Source: Nemertoderma westbladi (lineage: Eukaryota > Xenacoelomorpha > Nemertodermatida > Nemertodermatidae). Taken from it: DNA of 54,879 nt. A program made the translations under genes and the position numbers. The stretch is taken from positions 1-54,879 of the forward strand of contig JAUCBJ010008993.1 in the NCBI GenBank assembly GCA_032718475.1, written 5' to 3'. Of this stretch, positions 26,368 through 38,423 are shown piece after piece; position 1 is the stretch's first letter; each line of letters begins with the position of its first letter. The notes beneath the pieces are model-generated. The model made no database searches and was not told the DNA's origin. It saw nothing but the letters and a program-made list of their open reading frames with translations.

Positions 26368-26767
26368 GGTACGCAGCAAACTTCCCCCGCGAGAAAGCTT
26401 CGCCCGAGCAATCTTCGCCCTAAAAATGAGCAACTATCGCCCGGCGGAAACCTTCGCCCGCAGTCAATCTTCGCCCGCGAGCAACCTTCGCCCAATAAAC
26501 AATTATTGTTTTGGATAGAAAAAGCCCTCTCAGTAACCGGCTCCTTTCCCTCAATTACTAACACCACCGTTTATTGTTTTGGTTAGAAAAAGCAGTCTCT
26601 GTAACCTGCTCCTTTCCCTCAATTTGTTACTAAAATGGCTACTAACACAAATCGTATTGGGCGAAGGTTGCTCGCGGGCGAAAATTATCCTTGCGGGCTG
26701 AAGGTTGTCCCCGGGCGAAGATAAGACGCGGGCGAAGGTTGTACGCGGGCGAAGATTGCGCCCAACC
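26368..26767. mobile_element. MITE with long terminal inverted repeats, 8-bp target duplication
   Basis: Both ends carry inverted series of TTCGCCCGCG-type words. The left end reads GGTACGCAGCAAACTTCCCC and the inverse of the right end reads GGTTGGGCGCAATCTTCGCC. Each arm is about 110 bp. The direct 8-mer CGCAGTAC flanks the element at 26360-26367 and 26768-26775. The centre holds a direct duplication beginning ATTGTTTTGG(A/T)TAGAAAAAG (26505 and 26572). An 8-bp duplication is typical of hAT transposons, but the termini do not clearly show a hAT end, so only a non-autonomous DNA element is claimed. No transposase ORF is present. Confidence 0.75.
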
Positions 26768-26775
26768 CGCAGTAC

Positions 26776-27068
26776 CTGGTAGCAGACCGCTATTGGGAGG
26801 GGTCTAAAAGTTAACAACACAACTGATAGTGACTCCATTAATATAGTTGCTCACCGTAAGTGTAAAGTTTAAAACATAATGTTTAATATTATCTTCCTAA
26901 TAATAAAAAGATATAACATAAAAACCAAGTTGAGTATAAAATTATGTTACAGTAAGTTTAAATGATTTAGGGTAACAAACAATGGAAATAGGCGAATCAA
27001 AAACAAAAGAAATCTAACCGCGGCCATAAATAACACCCCCGGGAAAATATAAACAAACCCGTACCTAA
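26776..27068. other. Short AT-rich spacer between two MITEs
   Basis: No gene or repeat recognised. Confidence 0.4.
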
Positions 27069-27375
27069 AGCCCCGTTCACATCCAACGGTGCGTGAGCGG
27101 TAAAGTAGTCTGGCGGTATTGAAGCGGTAAGCCAGCGGTACACTACCCGGAGCCCGTGCACACCCGACGGTACCGTTGCGGTAACTGATTGTCTATCTGT
27201 GGACTGTGAATTCAACAGGAAATTACATTGATTGTTTTAACATTGTTTAAATGGGCTGCGGTAAACCGCGCGGTTTAGCGCACAACTACCTGTTGGGTCG
27301 TTCACAGTCAGCGGTGTACCGCTGGCCCTGCGGTACACCGCGCGGTGTACCGTTCCGTTGGATGTGAACGGGCCT
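27069..27375. mobile_element. MITE, PIF/Harbinger-like, TAA target duplication
   Basis: The left end AGCCCCGTTCACATCCAACG and the inverse of the right end AGGCCCGTTCACATCCAACG differ at one position. TAA flanks the element at 27066-27068 and 27376-27378. The interior has many GCGGT/ACCGC palindromic words and no ORF. A three-base TAA duplication and GGCCCGTTCACA-type ends fit non-autonomous PIF/Harbinger elements. Confidence 0.8.
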
Positions 27376-27378
27376 TAA

Positions 27379-28078
27379 GGCAGTACTGAGAGACTGGCAC
27401 ATGTATTTATTATATCTTTAACGTTTTATCTATTGGAAATGGATATAAAATTTCAAATTCAAAGTATACAAGTGCGATAGACTAATGCAATAATAACGAC
27501 ACAAATAAAAAGAGATATATTCGGTCCCCAGGTTGTTACTTTTGGCCGATTATTAAATTTTGACCTGGTTTTTAACATTATTCGATAAATTACTTCATAA
27601 TTATAATATATAACCTAATTTGCAATTAATATTGGACACGGTATATTATTTATAACCTTTTATTGAGATACTAAGACAATGTTTAAAAATAATACCTACT
27701 GTTTCACATTATTTGCACTCAATTAATCCCCCTCACACTACATTATAGTTCCCATTACAACTGACAATGCAGTCCTGTAGCTAGACTAAATAGCGCCGGT
27801 ATTTGTCGTCAAATAACGGATAATAATCCGTTAAGGAAAACTGCGCGAATAAATACATCCGCAATTCAGCGAAAAGTTGTTACATAGTTTGACTTACAAC
27901 ATATTTGCCGATATAATTACCGCATTCCAGAAACGATAATCACTCAACATTTTCATTATCGCGCCCTAAAAGTATTATTATTTTACAATTTTACAATCTT
28001 TGCGAGGCTGAAACAATATTTTTTCTATAATTCCACAATATTTTCTATGATTCCAAAATATTTTGGACTTTCATCTAA
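27379..28078. other. AT-rich flank left of the first LTR element
   Basis: No gene seen. ATTCCA(C/A)AATATTTT-like words repeat near 28030-28060, just before the LTR. Confidence 0.4.
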
Positions 28079-29303
28079 TGTTCGCGCTTTTAGACCTTTG
28101 GCAGTTTAACCCGCCAAATTAGGATGTCTTCTAGATAATAAATCACCTTTAGTCTATGACAAGTATTTAATTCACTACACTAGTCGAAACCAATCTGTGC
28201 GCGATCATTCACCCGCTGGATATACCCGGGAGATTGGGTTCGACGGCTTAATTTTATTGCTATGTAAGCCTAATGTATTATTCGACTGACAGTATTATAT
28301 AATCTCTGACAATATTATTCACCTTCGGGGAATATTAACAGTTCCTTTAGGACGTGGCGCTCTATCTATACAAACAGAGTTATGACTTAAACTACTCACA
28401 ACGATGTGGCTTAGTTATAATTCACATATATGGCGCATTCTTTAGGAAATGCTTCGTTATCAGTCTCACTCATACACAATGCTGCACAATACTGCACACT
28501 GATCTGCCGATCTTCACTGATTTTAGTCACATATAAAAGGAACACGGACCGAATCATGTAGGGTCTATCAAATAACATTAGATTCACTTCAAACCACTTT
28601 AACATAAGTCACAATTGTTATATGTAACCCTTCTCTCTTACCTTCAGTATATCAAGAATATTGGGTTTCGGGGTTATTTATCGTTATTCCAAATATAATA
28701 ATTCATCAACCATATTATGAAGAACTGACAGTAAATAGCAGTATAACAATATAAAGTATGCACAGGTTGTTTGATTAGGTATGGTATGTTATGTTGTGAT
28801 AAATGCAGATAACGGATATATGTCCTTATAATTAAGCCTACTAGTGTAGGGCTAAAGCCGTTCTTCCTGGCTTAGAATCACCAACAACACTAAAAACTGA
28901 TAAGAATAACTATAAGAATACCAGCTACCCTTATTCTACAAAGATCTCACCCATCACAGAGAATGAGCATACAGATAGGAAATTCAGTTCAGTAGATCTG
29001 TGATAGGTCAAAATCAAAACCAACTCAAATCCTATTGGCAGATACAGAAAGCAGGGCTATGGGGCAACGTGGCAATATCAGCCGTTAGCCGTCGTCATGG
29101 TAGCGACACTGTTTTCAAGAGTATCGAGCTTTTACGTCACGAAATTGCAGATTATGTCCTCTAAAGTACAAATACAGAAGAAATGGCTTTTATGTCCTCC
29201 AAAACACCAGTACAGCAAGGACACGGCCCTTTTATGCCTGGTAAACCAACCACAGAGTACTTTACAGGGATAATAACCGGCTAATTACGCAAAAGCTTTT
29301 ACA
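28079..29303 (-). repeat. 3' LTR of element 1 (1225 bp)
   Basis: On the + strand it runs TGTTCGCGCTTTTAGACC...GCAAAAGCTTTTACA, with TG...CA ends in both orientations. It is nearly identical to 38463-39698. Differences are scattered substitutions, a 10-bp TTTTGTTATG absent here, and a single-base indel. Short open frames inside it (for example minus 28411-28605) recur in the other LTR and are not genes. Confidence 0.93.
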
Positions 29304-29320
29304 CCGCTCCCAGAAAATGG
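29304..29320 (-). promoter_or_regulatory. Polypurine tract candidate of element 1
   Basis: Minus-strand CATTTTCTGGGAGCGG lies immediately before the TGTAAAAGC start of the 3' LTR. The purine-rich GGGAGCGG is where a plus-strand primer would be expected. It is short and imperfect. Confidence 0.45.
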
Positions 29321-29772
29321 GATTTAAGTCTATAAAATATAACAAATCACAGTTTCTAAAATATAAAGATACTCTAAACAGTTAGTCTTTCTTACGCAGA
29401 CGGCGTTTAAGCAGTTTTTGAGGCTAGCAAGAGTCCTTTTCTCTTTGGGGCGAGCCACTTTACTAGGAGGGCTATAAATCCTGGGTGAAGGGTGCAATAT
29501 GATTGCATCAGAAGGTGTAGGATTATGGTCGGGGTATCCGCCGTTTCGATATGCTTCTCCTCGAGCTGATTTTCCTCCGCTCGTAGCTGGATACGTTCAT
29601 CCAAAACTCTCGCAGAGAATAGGGTTTTCTAAGCTTGATATCTTCTTAGAGATTCGAGATTTCCCAATCGAACTGAGATAAGGCCAATTCGTTTATCGAT
29701 TGGACTTACTGTTATAACTTACGTTTATCTGAACAAACGCAGGTTTCTTTTTTGATCTTTATAGAATAGCGT
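29321..29772 (-). other. Element 1 region between accessory ORF and 3' LTR
   Basis: Contains a 65-codon minus-strand open frame (29407-29604, MDERIQLRAEENQLEEKH...), moderately protein-like but unrecognised and overlapped by an equally open proline-rich alternative frame. I do not call it a gene. Confidence 0.35.
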
Positions 29773-30903
29773 TTAACTCGTTTGGTACAACGTTCTCCGC
29801 CACTTTGGTGACAGGTTATATCGTGTCAAGCCGGGACGATGGTAAGGGTTAAACGGCGATATTAAATGTCCGCGTCCCAATCCGGCTAGGTAGGATGGGC
29901 TAATATCTAAGAAACCCACAACTGGGGTGCCACCGACTAATCGTTCAGGTAACACCAGATCTTTGAGCAGTGAGTACAGCTCGGGAGGATCCGTCATACT
30001 AATAGGATCAAGAGTCTGAGGCCTCACTAGGGAATGAGGAGCTCTGATCGAGTATTCCGAAACTCTGATCATTGGTTTATTTAAGGATCGTCTGAGTCGA
30101 ACGAGCGTAGGTGATACATTGAACAAGTTTCGCTCGAAACTCCCGTAAGTATAGCGAGTAAAACCGTGTTTAAAGCAACGTCTCCGCGGATGTTTATGTC
30201 TTTCCGTTTGTTGGTTGGGTCTTGGGCATTCATCGCAATAATACCCAAAAACGTACGTCTTGTAGGGGAAACGCGAGTGATCTTTCTCCAGCTTACAATA
30301 TTCCTCCATCCGTTCGAAGCTATTCGGTACAACAGGTAGCGGTCGATCGGCGGTAAGATACATCATAGGGGAATCGAGCCGTTTGAGTTCTACCATGCGG
30401 TCATGATGTATACCTTGAGGATATCGAGTTTCTAGATTTTGTTGACTGGCAATATTGAGATATGTTTCTATCAGGAATTCCAGATAATCGTTGAAGTCGC
30501 TGCGTTTATCCGGCTCCTCAACGTCTTCTCTTTCGAGTCTGTTTCGAATAGAATTCTCGTGTTCCATTCTCGGTTTATCGTTCCGCCTCCGCTGGGTAGG
30601 ATATTTCAATCGTACCATTTCCCTTTTGGTGTCGACATTGTCCGTATCGTGTAAATCGATAGGATGACCAGTAGTTAAGAAGTCCACATACGTACCATTA
30701 CGATGCGTATAGCGAGCGGTGAATTTCTTATAGTCCAACTCACGCGTGAGCTGCTCTTGGGACATTGGCGGTTCGATATAACGATCATCGTCCTCCGCAG
30801 CAGTTGGACCAGCGTCGCCGTGTATCAAGCTATCAACAAACGCTTGTAAAGGTAGAGTATATCGCTCCCTGATACCAAGATCATCTTCTATCAACTCAAT
30901 CAT
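29773..30903 (-). CDS. Accessory ORF of element 1, unrecognised 376-residue protein
   Basis: An intact ORF in the sense orientation of the retrotransposon, in the position where env or transduced genes sit (between pol and the 3' LTR). The protein is soluble-looking: no signal peptide and no membrane segment. It is rich in Arg, Pro and Tyr, with an acidic N-terminal third and a central cysteine/histidine cluster (YYCDECPRPNQQTERHKHPR, then RRCFKHGF) that could bind a metal. The C-terminal part is rich in PxY-like words (SPFNPYHRPGLTRYNLSPKW). Upstream on the minus strand, TTTATATAGCAG ends two bases before the ATG. It could be a splice acceptor for a subgenomic mRNA, and a TATAAA-like word offers an alternative promoter. 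I do not recognise the family. It could be an env-replacing accessory gene or a captured host sequence. Confidence 0.7.
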   Translation of the reverse strand: MIELIEDDLGIRERYTLPLQAFVDSLIHGDAGPTAAEDDDRYIEPPMSQEQLTRELDYKKFTARYTHRNGTYVDFLTTGHPIDLHDTDNVDTKREMVRLKYPTQRRRNDKPRMEHENSIRNRLEREDVEEPDKRSDFNDYLEFLIETYLNIASQQNLETRYPQGIHHDRMVELKRLDSPMMYLTADRPLPVVPNSFERMEEYCKLEKDHSRFPYKTYVFGYYCDECPRPNQQTERHKHPRRRCFKHGFTRYTYGSFERNLFNVSPTLVRLRRSLNKPMIRVSEYSIRAPHSLVRPQTLDPISMTDPPELYSLLKDLVLPERLVGGTPVVGFLDISPSYLAGLGRGHLISPFNPYHRPGLTRYNLSPKWRRTLYQTS

Positions 30904-32555
30904 ATCTGCTATATAAATTTATCCATATTATAATGAGTTTATATTTAGGTGAGCAGGCGTCGCTGCCTACCCCAATCAGCCCCAGGACAGTGCGAGATCC
31001 TCAGCGCCGATGTGTCGTCGCCGCTGTACTTTCGCCAACGACGTAGCCGCACAACGACAACGACAACCGGCACAAGTCACTCGACTGTCCGTCCCAAAGG
31101 CTTAGATACACCTCAGGTTCTTACTGGAGAGTTAGGGTTACTTTCACAATTGCGACTTGCTACTGTAAACACACCTTAGTAGTAACATTCGCCTATAAAC
31201 TCACAAATACCACACACACAACTTGTCACAAATTACACACACTCGGGTCACTTGTCCGTTAGTCAATGCCTTCCAGAATGTCACTGTATTATTATGTATC
31301 CTTGGATACTATCAGTGCACTATTTATTCCCTATGCTATTCAATGGGACAAGCTTTCTATTGTTCTCTTAACTCAATTCTAATTCTAGCGTGGTTGTTGC
31401 TATGGTGACATTATGTAAAGCTAGCGGTAGAATTAGGGTAATTCCAATGCATACAGATCTGGGATGTTATTTAATAGTAATTCTTTAATAGTCAATGTCC
31501 TGTTTTATACATGACTTTATGAATTTTATCGGCTATTGACTATGTTTGGGAGACTTCGCACACTCATACTCATAATAAGATAAATCTCCGCTCCCTTGAT
31601 CTATTAATTAATGGAATTTTGGGAATGTTATAAATTGCGTAAAAATGGCAATTTATTAAATTCATTAAAAGTCATGAATTTAAATTTATTCCCTGAAATT
31701 TTATTATTTGATAATTAAATTGACATATTTTGATTCTAGAACATGTCTGGGGACACAAGATCCTTAATTCTATGACAATTGTCTTTTTAAGAATATCGGT
31801 AAATGCTACGATATCTTAATTGACTAGAATTGTTGAAGGATCTGAATTTTACAGATTTTGATTTATTAGATTTGCAAATATTAAAGAATTAATATTTGAG
31901 ATGGGCACCAATTTATTCCAGAACTTGTCTGGGGACGTTAACCACTGATTCTAAAATTTGTCTTTCAAGTATATCGGTGGGTGCCGCGATATCTTAATCG
32001 ACTAGAATTACAGATGGTCAAAGGGTTTAACAGATTTATTTTGCGTTATACGCCACTGTTAAAGGGACATCACGCTACTATATGTATTATTTAATATACG
32101 GTATGAGAGCAATATCGCACGAAGCAATGTCAGTGTGAAGAGGCAAGTCGTTTCCAAGGTCTACCCAGAGCTTGGTTTAGCCAAGACACGAGGATCTGAA
32201 CTTTGCATTCCTAATACTCTGCCTACCAATAATACTTGAATATAGTAGTGGCTTTATTGTACTTTAATAAGTACGGACATTTCATCTTACTGTAGTTACG
32301 TATTTGTAATGTAATACGGACAGTAAGGAAGAAGGAAAAGAATTATTTCTTGCCGTCGCACTAAATATAATATATACGTAATTACGTACGCAATAAACAC
32401 GAATATATTGCACTATTCTACTAAATAATCGCTAAATAAGATTCTACTAAATTAAATAAAACGATTATAATAAAATTACGTAGTAATACATACATAAATA
32501 TAAAAATAATAAAATAATATAAAATAATAGGGTCACACACCCACTCCATATGTTT
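30904..32555 (-). other. Non-coding spacer of element 1
   Basis: About 1.65 kb between the deleted pol remnant and the accessory ORF. A GC-richer block at 30945-31180 precedes the accessory ORF and may hold its promoter or leader. The rest is AT-rich with no open coding frame. It contains a diverged direct repeat (31738-31831 and 31920-32009). Confidence 0.5.
31738..32009. repeat. Diverged direct repeat, ~92 bp x 2, 182 bp apart
   Basis: Both copies begin AGAAC(A/T)TGTCTGGGGAC and end GATATCTTAAT(T/C)GACTAGAATT, with ATATCGGT(A/G)... in the middle. They differ at many positions, so the duplication is older than the LTR divergence suggests for the insertion. Confidence 0.8.
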
Positions 32556-35500
32556 TTACGTTATGGAGTCCCTAGATGTTTGAAGGATTAGGGAGGTGGT
32601 CGTGGGAAGAGAATCTTGCCTTCCACAGTTTCCGGAGAGTCCTCCATTCCCTTCCGGTAAACACAAACGACCAGCTGGGCGATTGAGTCGCTGCATCCCG
32701 AATACAATTCCAGGTTTCCTCTTCGTCCTGGAATAGTGACGATAGAAACATCGCTCTAAGTACACGACGGCCTTACAAAGCCGATTCCAGGAGCTATAGT
32801 GGTCCGTCGCTCCCTGCAGGAGAGGTGAGAGTCCCTGCGAGACGTCTGATGTTCCAGAGCTCCAATCGCTCTCTCTGATCTTCATGAAGGATCCACTCGC
32901 GGTGGGGAGGTCCAGATCCACGGCGTCGTCCCTGGCAATATGTAATACCGACAGATCTATCCCGGGTTCAAATAACTCCGCTCCACCCGTCCGGGTTTTA
33001 GCTTTAACTTTCTCCGCTCCCTTGGCTGGTCTAATCTCAGTCGGAGTAAGATGGGGAGGCCATTCATCCTCCTTACTCAGGAAGTCGGGTTCACCTAACC
33101 GGTCTGTAGTATCTGTCAGTTCTTGAGGAGTTGCTCCTCTGGAAGCGATGTCAGTTGGATTAAACTTCTTGGGGCAATATCTCCATTGATCTACATTGGA
33201 GCTAATATCGTCATTATCTGAGGAGTATGGTGTTCCCTCAGTTGGGTCGTCTCCCTCACTAGTATCATCTTCCCATTCACTCACCTGGCAGACGCGATCT
33301 TGAAGCAGTCTTTCTCTGAGCGTTCTACGGGAAGGTCCAGTAAGGTACCAACCTACTCTAGTTCTTACCGCATAGGTCTGAAGTGGTTGCGGTTGAGTAG
33401 GTCGTTTCTCTAATGTCTCCAGCGCCTCATGCGCGTTTTGACCGATTAATATTTGTACTCCAGGATAATCGGTGTCGAATCTAGGGATGTTAAGTTGTTG
33501 GGCATGATCATCTTCGTCCCAATTATAAGGTTCCACTTGGGTGGTAGCGAAGTTCTTTATTGCCACCATTTTTACTGACCTTATACTGTATTCTCCTAGT
33601 TTATCCTGTGGAGTGGACAACTCACCTATATAATAGTCGGCAGCTACAGTAGAATTCCAAACCTGCATGATCCCTGACATGTTTAGCTTGGTTCGGAACT
33701 TGGGTTGTCCAGCAAAGATGACTTCGGCTAGTTCTTTATCGATGAATGTTCCTGTGCTACCGGAGTCCAGGAGGGCGTTCACTATATAGCTCTTCTGAGG
33801 TCCGTGGACCCGTAACTGGACTACAGGAAATTCTCGGATTCCTATATTGGAAGTTGGCGCTTTCCAAGATGGTTGTTGATCTGAAGTAGTTAGGGTGAGG
33901 TCGCTGTCTGTGTCTTTCTCATACATGAGTGCTCGATACACTGCGGTGGTGTTTATTAAGTAACAGGATTCGTTTTCGTTGGAGAACTCGTCCGTATAGA
34001 ATCCTTCCATCTCAGATTGATCAGTGTCGTTCACATCACTGAATTGGACATGTAGTTCGGACTCATTTACCTGACTCGGGCTGTTTCGTTCGAATTCCGT
34101 GTGCAACAAGATATGATGTTTTGCGCCGCACTTTGCACACCTTGCGTCGGAGTAACAGGTTCGCCGTTGGTGTCCTCGTCTGAGGCAATTATAACACAAC
34201 CGCTTATCCCACATGACTTCACGTCTATCCTTTAGTGATTTCCTCAGGAATTTATCACACGCATTTAAACGGTGGGGCCCGTCGCACAGCACACATTTCG
34301 GCTTGATGTTACTTACTTTAACCTGTGCTATGTGGTGCACACTTGTTCTTTCCTCGGGCTTTCTCACCTGAATTATTTTAGGAGACGTAGGAAGGGTTTT
34401 TTGTACCGGTTCCCTTCTGTCATTGGGTCGAGACTCGGATTTACTTACCTGATCTTTAGGCATTTTATTGACATAATAAGATCTGTCAGTGTCTTTCCCG
34501 CTGTCCTCTCCTTGAGAAGTTTGGCTTTCACCATCGTCGGTATAACATACTGGTGTTACCCTTCTCCTAGAAACGGGTTTCTCACTTACCTTGTTTTCCA
34601 ATGTCTTCTCTCTGGACTGCCTTAGGAGCTGTAATTTCACTTCTCTATCTAAGAATGACATGAGATCAGTCATGGTAGGGTCTCGTCGTTGTTGTTCCAT
34701 CATATATAACACCTTCTTATCCCAGCGTGTACCTACTCCACCCTTGGGCAAAGTAGATGCTAAGGCTCCTACAACCATAGAATTCTGGTATTCATGAGAC
34801 TTACCTAACCAATCTAGTTGTCTACAGATCTCCTGAATCTCATCGGAAAACTCTATAATCCCGCTGCTAAGAAACTTTCGGGGCGCCATTAATTTCGCAT
34901 ATAAATACCTAGCTATGTTAGTCCTATTACCATACCTGATGTTTAGTGTATCCCAAACTTGTCTTAATCCATCTGGATGTCCAATAAATTTTAACGCCAT
35001 TGACTTGGGAGGTCCTTCCAAACATTCGATGAGGAATCTAAGTTTCTCTCCGTTAGATAGTACAGAGTTCTGTATGTTATCTTTGTAATATTCATTAAAA
35101 GGTAACCATTTCATCTCATCTCCATTGAACTTGACGATCTCTCCAACCTTTACCGCTTGTTGGGCTTCGGTTCTAGCCATTTGGCGTGTAAAACTTTCTT
35201 GAGCCATCGCATTATTGAATAGAGAATTATCGGTATATAAGTTTCTCGGATTATTATCAAGTCTAGATGAGATATCATTATCAACAGGTTTATAATTACC
35301 CTTAATAGGGTTCACTATAGGAGTTTCTATTTCGCTAGCAGTATAGATGCGTGTAGGCTCCACACCTTGCGCATGGGATACTTCAGACCTAACGGGTTGA
35401 CACATTGTTACAGGGGGTGGTGGTATACCCTTTTGTAAATTGACTAATTTATCGCGTTCTAACGCGATACTTTGCTGCACCTTTTGCAACTCTAACCTAC

Positions 35501-36173
35501 TTTCCCTTACTGTTCCCTTGAGCTGCTGAACAGTCTCTTCCATTTCCCGGACCTGCTGAGAGGAGCACAAACAGTGTTCCCTCAGCTGCTCGAGCAGGAG
35601 ACCCATCTCCCGTCGTCCCTCAGCTACCCACTCAACCGCCGAAGCGGGAGTCGCCAACGTTGTAGCGGGCGAGCGAGAGACGACGGGCGATAAATTCTTA
35701 ATATCTCGCTCGGCGTCCAGGATGGGTTCGGACTCGGGAACAGTCCTACTGGGCACAGGTAGTTTAGTACTGTGCAAAGGGAATCTAGAGGTGGTTTCTG
35801 GGAGCACAGGTGTCTCTAGCACCGAAGGGGTGTCTTCGAGAACAGGCCTAATTATTTCAGGCTCATCTGTTATAGTAGGGAGTCTTTCTACTGTAATAAT
35901 TTGGTCTGTGGGTTCTGTACCACAGAGAGTTCTGTAATACGCTAGATAGTCTGCATTATCCAGATGCATTCTCACCTCAGGAGGTACCCTCCGCTTGAGC
36001 ATCCGTCTACGTCCGCTTGAACGAGATTTATTACCTCTACCTTCGGGATCTCTTATATCACCTTCATCGGAGGAGGCAAATCCCTGTCTTCTGATTTGTC
36101 TCCTCAAGTCTGCTTCTGCCACTGCCTCTGCCGCTTTTCTTTCCGCTTCTGCTGTTGCCATTGCCTCTGCCAC
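32556..36173 (-). CDS. Element 1 gag-protease ORF with two in-frame deletions
   Basis: An open frame of 1205 codons. In order it has an Ala/Glu-rich coiled-coil start; a serine/proline-rich region; a DUF1759-like capsid region (about 340-540, VKFNGDEMKWLPFNEYYKD); zinc knuckles (about 625-690, CYNCLRRGHQRRTC and CAKCGAKHHILLH); and an aspartic protease with LLDSGSTGTFID (about 800). After GTPYSSDNDDI the frame jumps to QWRYCPKKFNPTDIASRG, a motif that in BEL/Pao elements lies after RNase H. RT and RNase H are therefore deleted (breakpoint near 33207). Compared with element 2 the first ~390 gag codons are also missing (junction near 36180-36210). The C-terminal ~100 residues look out of frame with family sequence. 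It cannot reverse-transcribe itself. Confidence 0.88.
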   Translation of the reverse strand: MAEAMATAEAERKAAEAVAEADLRRQIRRQGFASSDEGDIRDPEGRGNKSRSSGRRRMLKRRVPPEVRMHLDNADYLAYYRTLCGTEPTDQIITVERLPTITDEPEIIRPVLEDTPSVLETPVLPETTSRFPLHSTKLPVPSRTVPESEPILDAERDIKNLSPVVSRSPATTLATPASAVEWVAEGRREMGLLLEQLREHCLCSSQQVREMEETVQQLKGTVRESRLELQKVQQSIALERDKLVNLQKGIPPPPVTMCQPVRSEVSHAQGVEPTRIYTASEIETPIVNPIKGNYKPVDNDISSRLDNNPRNLYTDNSLFNNAMAQESFTRQMARTEAQQAVKVGEIVKFNGDEMKWLPFNEYYKDNIQNSVLSNGEKLRFLIECLEGPPKSMALKFIGHPDGLRQVWDTLNIRYGNRTNIARYLYAKLMAPRKFLSSGIIEFSDEIQEICRQLDWLGKSHEYQNSMVVGALASTLPKGGVGTRWDKKVLYMMEQQRRDPTMTDLMSFLDREVKLQLLRQSREKTLENKVSEKPVSRRRVTPVCYTDDGESQTSQGEDSGKDTDRSYYVNKMPKDQVSKSESRPNDRREPVQKTLPTSPKIIQVRKPEERTSVHHIAQVKVSNIKPKCVLCDGPHRLNACDKFLRKSLKDRREVMWDKRLCYNCLRRGHQRRTCYSDARCAKCGAKHHILLHTEFERNSPSQVNESELHVQFSDVNDTDQSEMEGFYTDEFSNENESCYLINTTAVYRALMYEKDTDSDLTLTTSDQQPSWKAPTSNIGIREFPVVQLRVHGPQKSYIVNALLDSGSTGTFIDKELAEVIFAGQPKFRTKLNMSGIMQVWNSTVAADYYIGELSTPQDKLGEYSIRSVKMVAIKNFATTQVEPYNWDEDDHAQQLNIPRFDTDYPGVQILIGQNAHEALETLEKRPTQPQPLQTYAVRTRVGWYLTGPSRRTLRERLLQDRVCQVSEWEDDTSEGDDPTEGTPYSSDNDDISSNVDQWRYCPKKFNPTDIASRGATPQELTDTTDRLGEPDFLSKEDEWPPHLTPTEIRPAKGAEKVKAKTRTGGAELFEPGIDLSVLHIARDDAVDLDLPTASGSFMKIRESDWSSGTSDVSQGLSPLLQGATDHYSSWNRLCKAVVYLERCFYRHYSRTKRKPGIVFGMQRLNRPAGRLCLPEGNGGLSGNCGRQDSLPTTTSLILQTSRDSIT

Positions 36174-37520
36174 CTTCCTTTCAAGACACTGTCCAAGTCT
36201 AATTTTGTTTGTACAGTTGAATGCCTACTGCTATATTACAGTTAAAGCAAGTCTAGTAATTCAGTATCACTGCTAGCCTAGTAATTAATTACCGATACTG
36301 CTACTCAGTGTAGCGTGATATATATAATATATTAGAATACCGGTATGCTTATAGTATATATAAGTATTATTACAGACTAGGTTTATCACAGAATACCAGT
36401 ATAATTTTAGCACAAATATATATAAATATATAATAGGCCTATCGGGAATACCAGTATACAGCTTACAGCTTGTAGTATATATAAGTATAATTCTGTACTA
36501 GAATTAATTACAAGTACCGGTATAATTTCAGCCGAAATTTATAGAAATAAAGATAATAGGCCTATCGTAAATACCGGTATATCAATTATTTTAAATAATT
36601 GAATTTCTGAATTTTAGGGTTACTTTGTTACTTTACTTACTTTATTACCGTTATTCGAGCAGTAGTCCAACTGATATTGAGACCTAATGGTTGTATGGTA
36701 GGCCTACTATTTATAAATCGTTAGATTTGATTTATAATATATATATACCCGTTTTAATGGGTTTTGTCAATGTTTGAAATAAATGTTATTATTTCTGGGG
36801 AGTAATCACTACACAAAGCGGTGCGCTTTCAGTGAAGTGTTACTTATAGGACACTAAAACAAATAATACTAATTTACCTAAGTTACTTAATACTACAAAT
36901 TACGTACAATTCGGGTGAGATTACAATCTCTAAATAAACACAAAAATTTACAAAAAACACAAAATACGAATTTTCAGGGTAATTTTAAAAGAAGTCTACA
37001 AACCAGCCTAACAAAGGGTTAGAATCTGGTTATTACAACGGACAGGGTACTACGGTATTTGAAAATAATAAGTAGTAGTAAAATACACTGCGTTGTCCAG
37101 ATAGGAAAATACCACCGCCTGACGACCTATAGCCGTATCGCTATAGGTACTACGTTATGTATCACGGAGTGTCCCTACCTAGAAGTTAATAGAGCTAATC
37201 GAACGTGCCTATCAACCAGTTTACAACACAAATATAATGCCTACACTAATTACTTTCGGAAAGCACTGTACACTAAACCCTAAATTAGGTACGAGTACTT
37301 GTACAACATATAATCAGTAGTTAAATATACTTGAACAGCTAAAAGAACCACGGCATCTGCTGGAGTGACCGATGCACAAAATCACCAGTCTTTACCTACG
37401 CCAAGCAGCCCGTGTAGTACCGGGGTTAATTTAACTATAGCGGTATGTATAACAAACACAATTACTGTAGGAACAAACTTGGGGAATGAATGTTGCGAAT
37501 AATCGCATAAACTCTGAATA

Positions 37521-38090
37521 ATAAATATTACGCTACGCGTACAAACCACTCAAACAAAATGCAGACCAAATACTGACAGACTACTATCAAGCCTAAATAA
37601 ACTACAGGACATGCAGACTCCGAAATGATTAGGTAGTATGCGTTCTAACCCAGTAGTACGACTTATTCTTTAGTTGGGGGTTTACCTTACAGTATTTGCT
37701 GCCCCTACTTCCTAACCGTTCTTTATCGGACAGGTGATCTACACACACTGCAATCCGTTCAGACCTAATAACAGCCAGACAACTATCCAGCCTACAAATT
37801 ATCTAAATAAATATTATACGCTACCCGTACAGACTTACACAAACAAAGTACAGACTAAACGATGGCAGACTACTCTCAAGCCTAAATAAACTACAGGACA
37901 TGCAGACTCCGAAATGATTAGGTAGTATGCGTTCTAACCCAGTAGTACGACTTATTCTTTAGTTGGGGGTTTACCTTACAGTATTTGCTGCCCCTACTTC
38001 CTAACCGTTCTTTATCGGACAGGTGATCTACACACACTGCAATCCGTTCAGACCTAACAGCAATCAGACAACAGCTCAGCCTACAAATTG
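37521..38090. repeat. Tandem duplication in the element 1 leader, 289-bp spacing
   Basis: The core starting GCCTAAATAAACTACAGG is identical over 178 bp at 37591-37768 and 37880-38057. The sequence between cores is diverged but alignable (ACGCTAC(G/C)CGTACA...). Confidence 0.9.
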
Positions 38091-38268
38091 TCTGTACAAT
38101 CTGATCAGGCTTACACGCCTTCTGTTCAATACTGGCCTACAAACAAATAAAACCGACAGAAACAAGTAAAATCTCAATAAAAAACCAGGGCGGCCGTTCC
38201 CTGATTAAGTACTAAGACCTACCGGTATATAACTATCAAATTCGAATAATACTAATGTACTTATACTG

Positions 38269-38395
38269 GAAGTACCGGTTAGGACAGTTGGGCCTACGGA
38301 CCTACAGAAGTACCGGTTCTGGCAGTTGGACCTACGGACCTACAGCAGTACCGGTTCTGGCAGTTGGGCCTACTGACCTACAGAAGTACCGGTTC
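38269..38395. repeat. 38-bp repeat x 3 near the 5' LTR
   Basis: Units start at 38269, 38307 and 38345 with GAAGTACCGGTT and contain CAGTTGG(G/A)CCTAC and GACCTACAG. The run ends in clustered ACCGGT palindromes. The same triplet is present in element 2 from 53108. Confidence 0.88.
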
Positions 38396-38423
38396 AGGTT
38401 TACCGGTCAACCGGTACTTTCAA